Part shown: positions 10,370-20,490 of the stretch, piece by piece
How the letters are laid out: each line of letters opens with the position of its first letter
Numbering within the stretch: the stretch's first letter is position 1
Assembly (NCBI RefSeq): GCF_963678635.1
Contig: NC_087067.1
Span: 51,390,233-51,454,232, forward strand
DNA length: 64,000 nt
Direction of reading: 5' to 3'
From: Symsagittifera roscoffensis
Lineage: Eukaryota > Xenacoelomorpha > Acoela > Convolutidae
Program-made: the position numbers and the translations under genes
The notes under the pieces: generated by a model
What the model was told of the DNA's origin: nothing
Seen by the model: the letters and a program-made list of their open reading frames with translations, nothing else
Database searches by the model: none

Positions 10370-11506
10370 CAATTCAAAAATCCATCAAAAATTGCTACCC
10401 AACAGTCACAGAATCAGTCTTCACCGACATCATCCCAAGATAACCAAACACCACCTTCAACTACTCAAAATCCTCCAACATCTACACGTATTTCTTTTCA
10501 AGACAATCCATACACTTTTGAAGAACGACACGCTCGTTTATCTGAACCACTAGAACCAGTTCAACGACAAGCATCCCTAAGTGAACCAACATATAACCTT
10601 TACCCCACACTACCACAAGAACTAAGTAGAATACGAAACCTTAGTCAAAACCAAAACACAACAGAAATAGATAGACAAATTATACATCCTCGACGAAACA
10701 GAAATTTTCAAACTCCCCGAGTTCATTTTGATATACCTCAATCCCCATCACAAACCACTCCAGAAAACACCACTGGTATCACACCAGAAACTCCTACACT
10801 TTTTTCACAACGAAGCACTTCAAGTCTCCCCTCAGACTACTTAGGTTCAACACCAACATCTGAACAAGCACGAGAAAATCCTTTTAACCCCCCAAACCTA
10901 ACATCACGACTTCCATATTGGACTACACATTCATTTACACAAGGTGAACCAAATTTAGTCAATGACCCCATAGATATTTCTACGGATACAACAACATCCT
11001 CATCACTACCAGAAACATTATCACTACCATCAACACCATCAATAAGCCAATTTTCACCACTACCCTTTAACTTAAATTTTCCAAATAATCTCGACGCCAG
11101 ATATCGAGAACAATCATCAATAAATATTCCTTTAAGATTAGATTGGAATACATTCACAGCACCTCCACCATTATTTGGACAACATCAAGAAAGTAACCGC
11201 CTTCATAACTGGGCACTTAATAGGTTACAATATCGCCAAGATATTCACAACGATATCCGTGAACACAATATTCAAATACTCCAACAAAACAGTTTACAAT
11301 TAAAATTTGAAATCACAGTTAAGTTAAATAACATTACCCAACATCCCTACCCATTAAATCCACCTAACATAACAGCTCAATCACTACCACCACCGTTTAT
11401 AACTACTGAAGTAATATATAAATACGACAGATACACCAAAAACACAATTGGTTACATTACATTTTATAACCCATACTCAGGATTATCATACACATGTATA
11501 TTCTAA
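10370..11506 (+). CDS. ATG-less 378-codon ORF before the envelope gene
   Basis: Reading frame 2 is open from just after TAA at 10367-10369 to TAA at 11504-11506, with no in-frame ATG that I can find. The N-terminal 200 codons are rich in Ser/Thr/Pro/Gln. The C-terminal 120 are more globular (LRLDWNTFTAPPPLFG; then LKFEITVKLNNITQH). It overlaps the envelope ORF by 13 nt. Lack of a start codon implies a 5' exon supplied by splicing, readthrough of the two TAA codons from small ORF c, or frameshifting. The leader donors at 347 and 463 and a pyrimidine-rich stretch ending in AG near 10353-10364 are possible partners, but TAA at 10367 would need an acceptor further in (for instance AG at 10404-10405 or 10410-10411). 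Product unknown. Confidence 0.6.
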   Translation, partial: QFKNPSKIATQQSQNQSSPTSSQDNQTPPSTTQNPPTSTRISFQDNPYTFEERHARLSEPLEPVQRQASLSEPTYNLYPTLPQELSRIRNLSQNQNTTEIDRQIIHPRRNRNFQTPRVHFDIPQSPSQTTPENTTGITPETPTLFSQRSTSSLPSDYLGSTPTSEQARENPFNPPNLTSRLPYWTTHSFTQGEPNLVNDPIDISTDTTTSSSLPETLSLPSTPSISQFSPLPFNLNFPNNLDARYREQSSINIPLRLDWNTFTAPPPLFGQHQESNRLHNWALNRLQYRQDIHNDIREHNIQILQQNSLQLKFEITVKLNNITQHPYPLNPPNITAQSLPPPFITTEVIYKYDRYTKNTIGYITFYNPYSGLSYTCIF

Positions 11507-14112
11507 AATTACTAATTTCTCTCCAACTCCTTTTTCTAGTAACCTCAAATCAAAACATAAACCCTTCCCCTCGTACAGGACCACAAGATTTATTAGTAAC
11601 ACATTACGATTGCGAAGAAAATGAACAAAAAACACTACACAAATATGCAATAAATCAAGTATCACAATGTGAAACAGAACCACAAGCTATAGAAACCACA
11701 GATATAATAGCAACACTCTATTCAAAAGCCCGAGCAACAACAGTTACAGGTTATAAATTCACAGCAACATTTTCCGAAAAGAAAGTACATTGTTCACAAG
11801 TCTCGAACGGAAACAAAAACCGACTTGACCATGAATCATTCTATCAAAGTAATATAGAACGTCTTTTACATCTCAATCCCGACGATTGTAAAAATGAATT
11901 ACTTAGACTAAACATCACACGAAATAAAAACTCCCAAAGAAAGTTAGTAAATTTTCAAGTTTTTTCAGACTCTGTACATCAATCACAACTTGAAAGACAC
12001 CAAGGACATATAAAACTAGACGAAAAATACCCGTATAACGGCGCACACGGACGATTAACCTATGACCTACATGATAAACATTGGATACCACACATTGGTA
12101 TAAATAACCCATCAAACTGCAAAGCAGACACGAAAAATAAAGGATACCAAGAAATAATGTTTTTCGATTGGAAAATACAACTCGAAAAAATACAACTCAC
12201 ACGAGATTTATCTGATAATACAATGATCTATCAAGGAATCCGACTACCTTGTAAAAATGATCAAGGATATTGCGACCCTACAACGAGAACACAAGCAACA
12301 ATTGTTTGGTTCCCCGAAGATACATGTACAACATTTCAAGTAGCAAAAATACACGCTCGTATGATAAAATTTCACGAAAAATATTTTATACAATCAATTC
12401 CATATGAACAAGTCCATCCATCACGCAAACTAAGTTCCGATTTTAGAAATATAGATAATATAGAAAATAAATTGACACGTTTTCAAATATATCAAGAAAC
12501 AGAACTTGCATGTAAATACAGGAATCCACTTCACAGAACACAATACTCTGAAATATTAGTTGAATACGAAAAAGGATTCGACATGACCACTGGAAAAGTG
12601 AAAATAGACCCATATGCCACAGGTCATCCTCTAAACGAAGGAACATCCTATATACCAGTTAATTTTGAAAAAAGCAACGGACAACCTGGTGGACATCTAA
12701 AACCTTATGACACCAGAAGCACACGCTTACAAGAATTATCACTAATGAATACTACATATTTCGGTAATATCCACTATGATATTCATTTGGATATGAAACT
12801 AGACTATACAATTAGCCGCATTTTTCAAGAAATGTCACTCTCCGAATTAGAAACACTACACCAACTATGCGAATTAGAACGAACACAAATATTACAATCA
12901 CTTGCACTAGCAGTATTAAAAATACCCTACGCAGGATACTTATTATCTGGAAATAGATCAAATTTTTTAGACTACGAAGGAAACATCTTATGGTTTTATA
13001 CTTGTACCAAAAAAGTATCACCACTCTACGTTTTTGAAGATAAACGATGTTATAAAAGAATCCCTATCTTTTATAAGAATAAAGTACATTTCGTGGATAC
13101 ACTTTCACGAAGAACCTATTTCTGGGATACCGCAGTCCCATGTGGATCAGAAAATAGCCACAACGTAGTACAACTAAACCCTGATGAAAATAAATATTAT
13201 CTTCTCACTCCATATCCCACATTAATGCAATCACTCAAAAAATTTTCACCAGAAAGCATTCGCGCTATCGCTCGAAACCCAAATATAGACTTACAATCAA
13301 TAGGAATATATTCAAAATCAGATATTCAACATCACATTAGAACACAACAATTCCAAGAATTATTAACACAAATGGACACTATACAAAGACAATCAATAGA
13401 CCAAAATTTACGCAAACTTGCAGAAACCGCAGGATTTGCCGATATCTACACGCAAGACTATAGCGGATATTTTAAAGACATTAAAGATTATATATATCTA
13501 AACGGCGAAAAATACCGTCCCCAAGATATATCACCAATCAACATTTTTAGCTTTGTTACACTCAAAAATGAGATCCTCGATTTTCTAGGATGGCCCTACT
13601 ACATCTTAGAAAAATTGACTATTTTATACGCAATGTTTAACTTTATTGGATTTCTTTTCTCACTCTTAAAAGGAATCTACAATACATGTGCTATACACAC
13701 ACAAGTAAACAGACAAGCAAGCGTAGCACGCATACTCTTTGCAGGATTTTTTGGAATTTTTTCCACATCTATAAACAAAATTCTTTTAGACGCACAAATA
13801 AAAGAATATAACACAAAAATAACAACACGACAAAATACATACGACGAAGAACATAACAATGTCGACACACAGCCAACGGCACCACAATTACCACCCCTAC
13901 CAAATAACCATCCACTATCCCTAGTCCCACGAAATTTTCGAAATTTAGCCATCACACATAATCCAAATTTTAGACTCACCACATCGCAAAGTCCCGTCCA
14001 ACATATAATAACACATCAATCACAAGATGATAATACTTATGAACAAATTATTGAACAACCCCATACCACCGCTTTTCAATCTCAAAATAATAATTTTTTT
14101 AGCCCACGATGA
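11494..14112 (+). CDS. env: Envelope-like transmembrane glycoprotein
   Basis: 872 aa, starting inside the end of the preceding ORF. Residues 1-18 form a signal peptide (MYILKLLISLQLLFLVTS). A long Cys-bearing ectodomain with N-X-S/T sites runs to about 700. A hydrophobic segment at about 708-730 is the likely membrane anchor, with a second, weaker one near 745-765. The tail (about 780-872) is Pro/Gln/Thr-rich. Placement after pol is that of env in errantivirus-like elements. The N-terminal layout (YDC early, then spaced cysteines) reminds me of the glycoprotein family shared by arthropod chuvirus-like viruses and some invertebrate retroelements; I cannot verify that. It would sit on membranes and could allow cell-to-cell spread. 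No stop or frameshift breaks it. Confidence 0.8.
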   Translation: MYILKLLISLQLLFLVTSNQNINPSPRTGPQDLLVTHYDCEENEQKTLHKYAINQVSQCETEPQAIETTDIIATLYSKARATTVTGYKFTATFSEKKVHCSQVSNGNKNRLDHESFYQSNIERLLHLNPDDCKNELLRLNITRNKNSQRKLVNFQVFSDSVHQSQLERHQGHIKLDEKYPYNGAHGRLTYDLHDKHWIPHIGINNPSNCKADTKNKGYQEIMFFDWKIQLEKIQLTRDLSDNTMIYQGIRLPCKNDQGYCDPTTRTQATIVWFPEDTCTTFQVAKIHARMIKFHEKYFIQSIPYEQVHPSRKLSSDFRNIDNIENKLTRFQIYQETELACKYRNPLHRTQYSEILVEYEKGFDMTTGKVKIDPYATGHPLNEGTSYIPVNFEKSNGQPGGHLKPYDTRSTRLQELSLMNTTYFGNIHYDIHLDMKLDYTISRIFQEMSLSELETLHQLCELERTQILQSLALAVLKIPYAGYLLSGNRSNFLDYEGNILWFYTCTKKVSPLYVFEDKRCYKRIPIFYKNKVHFVDTLSRRTYFWDTAVPCGSENSHNVVQLNPDENKYYLLTPYPTLMQSLKKFSPESIRAIARNPNIDLQSIGIYSKSDIQHHIRTQQFQELLTQMDTIQRQSIDQNLRKLAETAGFADIYTQDYSGYFKDIKDYIYLNGEKYRPQDISPINIFSFVTLKNEILDFLGWPYYILEKLTILYAMFNFIGFLFSLLKGIYNTCAIHTQVNRQASVARILFAGFFGIFSTSINKILLDAQIKEYNTKITTRQNTYDEEHNNVDTQPTAPQLPPLPNNHPLSLVPRNFRNLAITHNPNFRLTTSQSPVQHIITHQSQDDNTYEQIIEQPHTTAFQSQNNNFFSPR

Positions 14113-15902
14113 GCCGCCAACTTGGATCACTCCATCGATCAAATTCCCATCCAACCAACCTTCCTTCTTCAATCCCAATAATACCACTTTTTGCTTTTCC
14201 GCCACCCGATTTTCCACCTAGCAATGTAACATCAGGCATGAATTCCGACACTAACTCACAAATTTCAGTTTTATACTCCATTTCACAGCTAAATAATCCG
14301 AATATTGAAACCCCCGATGAATTTGCCGACTCAGAACCATCTCCATCCAATAATTTTCATAACCCTTCTCATTTTTCTCAACCTCCTTTTCAACCCATAT
14401 TGTCAAATAACCCTGACCCAATCACTCCCACACCCTCTTATGCTTCCCAAGTTACCCCAACCTATTCCTCATACCATTCTGACCAATCATCTCCAGACAC
14501 CCCCCGAATCTCCCCAGAGCTAGACAATTTTATTACCCTCCAACAACAACCCTACCACCTTAACACCCCGACCATAAACCAAATCTCCTCCACTACAAAT
14601 TCATCCAATCCCCCTACACCCTCTTCAAATTATACTGAATCATTAGCACCATCATCCACATCAACTGAATCCTCACTCAACACTAATAGAGCTTACCGCA
14701 CTTTTAAAAGAAAGTTCCCCAACCATCCTTTCCCAGCAAAACCAGGAACAGCCCGTGAATACATCAACCACCCCCAACATACTAACACCAAAGAATTTTT
14801 AGCTATCACTTTACCCTCATTTCCACAATACACCTTAAACACCCCTCATGACGCTAACGAAACACGCAACTTTGTAGACGAATACGTTTTAATGCCCACT
14901 CTCTCTTGGACCTCATACTATCATTTCACTAACCCTCTTTGCTTACCTTTAACCAACACTTCCATCGATACAGACCGAAACAAAGATATGCTATATCGAC
15001 TAACTACACCACTCACCGCTAGACAGTTTACTTACGTAGGATATAAAAAATCACTAAAAATACACACTGCACCTAGAGCTAATGAATATACACTAGAATA
15101 CTACGATCACAACATCATCAGAGCTAACCAAGATCAATTCTTAGACGACGATCGCTTCGCTAATCCACAAATCACCGAGAAATTTTTCATCAAGACACCA
15201 TATGTATTTACACTAAACATTTTCGACCGAAAGTTTGATCACATTATTTCAGAAGCACTAACAAACACACAAGCATACGAAAGTTTTAAAGAACGCTTCC
15301 AAATCTTTTCACTAACCTTTCATTTCCTTGCACCACACGAAAGAGATTTACACTGCTCACACGATATTATGTTGCGCACTAAACAAACACATACATACAG
15401 TTACTATCGTTTCATCCAAAATCACTTTGACCTCCACACACCCTCTAGACAACCACACCATCGTTTCCAATTCATCAATTCAAAATACACTTCACCGTAT
15501 TTCCTAAATTTCACATATTGTATTAAAGACACTAACCTCCATGGTATTCTTCGTAATTACGACCCCATAACCCAAATGTATATTTTCTGCCCCATCACCA
15601 AGACCTTCAACGCCGAAGAATCCCGACCCTTCCTTATCCCGCACGAGTTTGTACAGCCTATAGAGATCCCAATTTTAGAATTCATCCACAACACTAAATT
15701 TAACCACAAATTATATAACTTAATCCAAAACACACCTTATGAGTTTGCAGTAGGCACTGAAGAACTAACCACTATTAAGGCACTTCAATTGCTTTGGCCA
15801 CTGCTTCAAACTAAAAATATCATCCGCATCTTAGCTAAACTACTAACAACTTCAGAACTAATTCACGATATCTTCCCCCACGGTTTTTTCCCCGACGACT
15901 AA
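14109..15902 (+). CDS. 597-aa ORF of unknown function after env
   Basis: ATG at 14109 overlaps the env stop as ATGA. The first 190 residues are Pro/Ser/Thr/Asn-rich and low complexity. From about 195 a more globular part begins (FKRKFPNHPFPAKPG) and runs to the end, with many aromatic residues, several His and few Cys. There is no signal peptide or clear membrane segment. I do not recognise the family. C-rich codon use in the first part differs from the A-rich use of gag-pol. It is intact, is the last ORF before the 3' UTR intron, and its tight coupling to env suggests translation by termination-reinitiation or from its own spliced mRNA. It could be an accessory or structural protein. Confidence 0.65.
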   Translation: MSRQLGSLHRSNSHPTNLPSSIPIIPLFAFPPPDFPPSNVTSGMNSDTNSQISVLYSISQLNNPNIETPDEFADSEPSPSNNFHNPSHFSQPPFQPILSNNPDPITPTPSYASQVTPTYSSYHSDQSSPDTPRISPELDNFITLQQQPYHLNTPTINQISSTTNSSNPPTPSSNYTESLAPSSTSTESSLNTNRAYRTFKRKFPNHPFPAKPGTAREYINHPQHTNTKEFLAITLPSFPQYTLNTPHDANETRNFVDEYVLMPTLSWTSYYHFTNPLCLPLTNTSIDTDRNKDMLYRLTTPLTARQFTYVGYKKSLKIHTAPRANEYTLEYYDHNIIRANQDQFLDDDRFANPQITEKFFIKTPYVFTLNIFDRKFDHIISEALTNTQAYESFKERFQIFSLTFHFLAPHERDLHCSHDIMLRTKQTHTYSYYRFIQNHFDLHTPSRQPHHRFQFINSKYTSPYFLNFTYCIKDTNLHGILRNYDPITQMYIFCPITKTFNAEESRPFLIPHEFVQPIEIPILEFIHNTKFNHKLYNLIQNTPYEFAVGTEELTTIKALQLLWPLLQTKNIIRILAKLLTTSELIHDIFPHGFFPDD

Positions 15903-15905
15903 CAG

Positions 15906-15985
15906 GTAAGTATGAATTAAGTGAATATTACTAACTAATTAAAATATTGAAAAAACTCACCATTCTTTATTCATGTTTTCTTTAG
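15906..15985 (+). other. Predicted 80-nt intron just after the last stop codon
   Basis: CAG|GTAAGT lies 3 nt after the TAA that ends the 597-aa ORF. TACTAAC follows at about 15929, then a pyrimidine-rich stretch and TTTCTTTAG ending at 15985. All three signals are near consensus. A retained intron in an integrated retroelement implies that genomic RNA escapes this splice event. Confidence 0.7.
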
Positions 15986-17331
15986 ATTTTTAGCCTTCAT
16001 CCTAGATCATCTGAAAAATTCACAAAAGAAAAATAAAAAATAGCAAACTTCTTCAAAACTGTTAAAAACCCTATTAAACTTGTGCACCAACAATTAAATA
16101 AATATAATACCAATGCAGTAAATTAATTTATAAAATTTTCCCCCAAAAGCAGTAAATATTCATATGATGAAAATTTGTATCTTAAAATTCCCCCATAACT
16201 AGCAGTAAATTTCCAAATTCTATGCAGTAAATTAATAAAATGCAATTGCAGTACTAACCTTTTGATATTTTCATTCATTCGCACAGAAATTCTATCCACA
16301 CTCGCACAGCTCGCCCACGAAGAATTGTTTAAAATAATGAATTTCAGTTTCAAGTTTTCACACTCAACAACTCTAACATATAATAACATGTTTCAAACTT
16401 TCCTTTAACCCGGTTGGAAAGGAATCATATACTAAACAAAACTAACCAACGCAGCTTACTACATACCACAAATCATAGAATAACAGCATGACTAAGAAAA
16501 GGAAACCAACGGTACCCAAACCGGATTAACCCAGTTTAAAACTGGATAATTTATTCTTTTGAAGACTATTACAAAGTCTTAGAAAGAAATAATAAAACAC
16601 AAAAAAGTCGAAAGACAAACCCATACCACAAACAATTTGCTTTTTAGAAAAAGTACATAACCAACAAGACATAAGTAAAACCACAACAAACCCAACATAA
16701 AACGTTGTCACATAACAGGACCCCTCACAAACACCGCATGAAATTATACTCCCACACCTGGCCTAACCCACCAGGAAAGGACGTCCTGAGCATGCTCTAT
16801 AGCCGGCCTAACCCACCGTGCTACATCCACGCTTTGTGACCACACCTTTATTTTTAATAAGAGCTACTCAAGGGTGAGTAACTCTTCAAAATAACCTAAC
16901 TAAAACAAAAAGCTTTTGTGAAAACAACTAACTAAAATCATAATTAAAAAATACTAAACTAATAAAAGTTTTATAAAATGTAAAATCACATGATGCAATA
17001 TATAGATCAGAATACAACACCAAGGACGAACATCAAAAGACAAGACGACCTCACTACACTCGAGAGAGAATGACCAACTACAATCGATATGCCGCTCACA
17101 ATCACAACTCAAAGGATTTAGAGTACGACTTGACTTCGCAGAAAAGGACTTCATTGAACTAGACCAATGACCACCTCGATGTTCAAGTATACGTACAGAT
17201 CCGAGTAACCAGGCATCCCCTCCACGCACAATCTCCACGCCATTACCAAGCTAGATCAAACACAAAAGAAGTTCTCTCCGAAGAACAGAAAAACTTGACA
17301 TAGCCAACCATTCTGAAATCAGAATTGATGC
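15986..17331 (+). other. 3' non-coding region of the retroelement
   Basis: About 1.35 kb without a convincing ORF; the base bias (A and C over T and G) still matches the element. Near 16761 and 16805 the motif ggcctaacccacc occurs twice. Confidence 0.55.
16115..16256 (+). repeat. Five GCAGTA motifs in the 3' UTR
   Basis: GCAGTAAAT occurs at 16115, 16149, 16202 and 16224, and GCAGTA again at 16248. Two copies are preceded by a similar aaaattccccc block. This spacing looks like a repeated protein- or RNA-binding site; function unknown. Confidence 0.6.
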
Positions 17332-17909
17332 TGTTGCAAAGACTCAGTCGTTGTCACAAGAAGAAGCGGAAGAAAATTATGATGTTCGCCAAATACCAAC
17401 GTCCATCATCCATCCTTGAACTACAGAAGAACTGTTCTAAAAAACTCTGTAAAACCCGGATGGGTGGAACCTGATCTAAACTACATTTTATGATTGGATA
17501 AATTAAATGTTTTACCAATGTAAAGTATTTAATATTAACCAATCATGATCCATCTAACTAACAACCCACTTATTTGTAAGTGCTGAAGTTACTTGTAATT
17601 TCAGCACCAGAGAGATTTGAATTTAACTTAGAAATTAGTTGGACTCTCCCGAGCACTTCAGCAGCCGCAATAAACCAGTATACCCTAGATCTATTGAGCC
17701 TAGCAGAGACTAGTTAAACAACCTGAGACTAAATAGTATAAGAGTAAGATTAGGATCGGTATTAGACTAAGAAGTTGCACGAATCTATCCGGCCGAAAAT
17801 AAGATAGCGTGACGAGCAGACGGTGTACCCTATCCGAAATTACTCTATGAGTTACACTTCGGTCCTAACTCAGGATGTTTTATACAGTTTTGATAATTTG
17901 TCTACAACA
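17332..17909 (+). repeat. Probable 3' LTR (boundaries uncertain)
   Basis: The A/C-rich bias of the element stops near 17.9 kb, so the right end should be here. TGTTG at 17332 and CAACA ending at 17909 would make a 5-bp inverted pair bounding 578 bp. Another possible left end is TGTAAAAC at 17449. The purine tract aagaagaagcggaagaaaa near 17357 would instead put the left end near 17376-17379. A polyadenylation signal AATAAA is at 17669-17674. The other LTR is outside the window, so neither the ends nor a target-site duplication can be confirmed. Confidence 0.4.
17580..17607 (+). promoter_or_regulatory. 13-bp near-perfect hairpin in the putative LTR
   Basis: GTGCTGAAGTTAC and GTAATTTCAGCAC pair at 12 of 13 positions around a 2-nt TT loop, about 60 bp before AATAAA. 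Part of the arm recurs downstream (gcacttcagcag, about 17654). A structured R-region element is possible. Confidence 0.6.
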
Positions 17910-18936
17910 AATGATCTGCAGATGCTGTGCTGAACTCCCCGGTTGATGGCTTCGTCTTCGTGGTGCGTTTTTCCATATAGAGGGGTTTTGAAGTTAGAGT
18001 CAGCGAACTCCGTGGAACCCTAAAAAAACTCAACTTTTTCTTCTACATACCTTGAATGAAAATTGTCGGCGCAATTTAGGCTTCCATCTTTCAGTACATC
18101 AGCCTCCATAAAAACATGTAAAATAAATAGCAGGAAAAAAGTACAAGAACAAGGAACACGAAAAAAGTATTTGAACATTTTGAAGTTTTCCATTTTCAAA
18201 AAATATATATACCACGTTTAAGCTCTTTGAATTTCAAGAACTGTTTATGATTGGCACTTTGATCTTCGGTATTTTCATATTCACTCTGAGAAAGTTTAAG
18301 TCCACTTTCGAAAACAGAAGTCGATAACTTTTTTTGTGACTTTTAACATTTTTGCTGTTCGATAGTCGAGTTTGCCTTCCTTTTAAAAAATAAATGAACC
18401 GACCTTAAATGGAAATCAAAATTCAAACCCCGAACAGTGAAATTACGGCGTGAACAATTTTTGAGGGCTTCTTATGAGAAATAAAATTGTCACGACCTAA
18501 ATATGTGGAAATCACTTCGTTCCTTCAAGCTTAAAATTCGAAAAAAAAATTAGTTTGAAGAAAACAAGTGCGAAGTTTGTGGGAATCAGGCACAACTTTC
18601 AATTCAAAATAAGAAGTAGGTACAGATTACTCTCTATTCTGCATTCAATTGCTCCTAGTATCTTTGAGCTAATATAATTTGAAATCTGAAGCCTAATTTC
18701 ATCTACTCATTAGCCAAGGAAATAGCCAAAAACTTTTTAAATTAAACTTTTTGCAACAGAAAGTGCTGACAAAAAATCCTGTAATAATTGCGCATGTGCA
18801 GTCACCAGGTATTAGATTTATATTTGTTCCCGTCTGTTGATTTTTCCGGTAGATTTTAACTGACGACAATCCTTGAATTGTCGCTTAAAATCTATTGCCA
18901 CATTAGACCAATGGTCGCCTTGCACTTCAGATGGCT
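17910..18936. other. AT-rich spacer between retroelement and minus-strand gene
   Basis: No gene seen. It holds a copy of a dispersed repeat family (see 18225-18510) and otherwise unstructured AT-rich DNA. It may include the 3' UTR of the minus-strand gene, but I find no clear polyadenylation signal on that strand. Confidence 0.5.
18225..18510. repeat. Dispersed repeat family R1, copy 1
   Basis: Shares ordered blocks with three other places: gattggcactt, ccactttcgaaa followed by agaagtc, a tgttcgatag / gagtttgcctt block, and aatcaaa near the end. Other copies are at 19680-20030, 25930-26150 (duplicated at 32643-32867) and 63060-63420. No ORF; probably an old non-autonomous element. Confidence 0.6.
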
Positions 18937-19399
18937 TTAAAAAGATTGAAACAATTGTGCAAAGACTCTCCACCCACCTTTCTTGATCCTTCTGCGACTC
19001 AGTTTGTGTCTGAGGTCCATCCACCTGTACTTGTAGTGGATCACTCTATGAGTCATAGGTCTCCGCTCATATATGTAGCAGCTATTCTCCCATCTCCCCA
19101 TCACCCCTCTTCCTCTCATTCCCCCTCCCCCTCCCCCTCCCCCGCCCTCAAACTCCTCCCCTTCTATGTTCCGGCGATCCTGATACTGGAATGAGGGGTG
19201 TTCACTAGTCCCCCTCTGCTCAGCCCACTGACTCCTCAGCCTCCTCTTCGCCAGTTGACCCCCGAATGCACCCTCGTGCTCGTTGTCTTCCCCGCTATCG
19301 TCATAATCTTCTTCTTGGTCGTCCTCTGACTCGCTGAGACTGTCCGAACTGATGGACTCGTAGCTGTCATACTTGTCATGCATCCACTTCTCATAATGG
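18937..19399 (-). CDS. Minus-strand split gene: putative terminal exon (acidic, poly-Gly)
   Basis: Acceptor tttttcag|CC at 19400-19402 opens a 153-codon frame ending at TAA 18939-18937. It takes a phase-2 junction from the exon at 20062-20259. The protein starts HYEKWMHDKYDSYES, then a Ser/Asp/Glu-rich stretch, a basic patch, SFQYQDRRN, a run of nine glycines encoded by a (CTCCCC)n-like tract, and Arg-rich residues. A weak donor at about 19025 could end the exon earlier. No known domain. The strong charge segregation suggests a disordered protein. Confidence 0.55.
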
Positions 19400-19679
19400 C
19401 TGAAAAATTAATCCAGATAACCATGAGTAAAATAAGTTCACCTAATTAACCGTACTTTTAATAAAAACATTGAACAGTTATTTTTTTTCCAATTGATTCT
19501 TTTGAAACACACCTGAAAAACCTAATCCTATCCTATCTAATTCTCGTAAAAAAGAATTTCGGAAAATTTTGAAGAAAAAAATCAGATTTTTTTTTTCAAA
19601 AACAAAACAGCGAAAAAGCAGTAAAGAAACAGAAAAAACAGACCAGTTTCGAACTTCAAAATAAAAATAGGTGGCATTA

Positions 19680-20030
19680 CAGCTCCTTGAATTTCAAGAA
19701 AAAACTTTGATTAGCACTTTTTGGTGAAATTAACCCACTTTGACAAAACTATTATTAGGTTAATTTTTTGTTCTGCTGGGAAATCTTAAAAATAAAATCC
19801 ACTTTCGAAATTAGAAGTCAATCACATTTTTTGTGACTTTACACTTTCGCTGTTTGATAACAGAGTTTGCCTTCCTTCCAAAAAAGAAAAAACTGAGCTT
19901 AAAAATAAATCAAAAGTCAAACCGCAAATAATCAGATTTGAGCATGAAAAAACTCTAAGACTTTTCCTTGAAAAATCATCTCGACCTATACAAAAGTCTG
20001 AACTACGTTCATCGACTCTTTAATTTTGGA
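19680..20030. repeat. Dispersed repeat family R1, copy 2 (intronic)
   Basis: Matches the 18225-18510 and 63060-63420 copies over blocks such as gctgggaaatcttaaaaataaa, ccactttcgaaa and gagtttgccttcc. It lies in the intron between the two last exons of the minus-strand gene. Confidence 0.6.
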
Positions 20031-20061
20031 AGCAATATGTCTTAACATAAGTCCGTTTTAC

Positions 20062-20259
20062 TTGTCGTATCGCTGCATGTATCTCCTCGGAACCCTCTGT
20101 CTCTGTCTCCTCCTCTTCATCCTGATCACCACTCCCCCGTTGTTGCGATGGGTGGGTCTGAATACCTCCCGCCTCCTTTTCGGACGCCCGCTGTACATCC
20201 CCCATCCACCCCTGCCCATGGCCATGTCCCTGCTCCCTTGTATGGCCCTAATAGGGTAC
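20062..20259 (-). CDS. Minus-strand split gene: Arg-rich exon
   Basis: 198 nt between acceptor ttttcttcag and donor CAA|GTAAAA. Phase 2 at both ends agrees with the neighbouring exons. The phase-consistent frame reads YPIRAIQGSRDMAMGRGGW, then an Arg/Gln-rich stretch ending RRYMQRYDK. A second frame on this strand is also open and Glu-rich, but only the first fits the chain. Function unknown; nucleic-acid binding would be a guess. Confidence 0.6.
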
Positions 20260-20490
20260 CTGAAGAAAATAGTAAATTACAAAATATCATGAATGATACC
20301 TAAAAACCATTCGTTTGAAAACATTATTTAAATGAAACAAACAAATGGTACTCTATATAAAAATTTACAATTTACCATTTTAGATTTGAGATATAATTTA
20401 ATATAAGATGCAGTATTGAAGTTGAAATAGCAAGATTGAGCTATGAGAAGAACAAAGCTATACTTTCAGAATGGAATCTTATAAAATTAC

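Noticed and set aside
14020..14350. Minus- and plus-strand ORFs across the env/597-aa junction
   Set aside because: Shadows of the two overlapping genes.
16123..17542. Minus-strand ORFs of 61-94 aa in the 3' UTR and LTR
   Set aside because: No protein-like composition; regulatory repeats and UTR signals explain the region better.
18931..19194. 87-aa plus-strand ORF with a Pro/Ser run
   Set aside because: Antisense of the poly-Gly exon of the minus-strand gene, which has splice-phase support.
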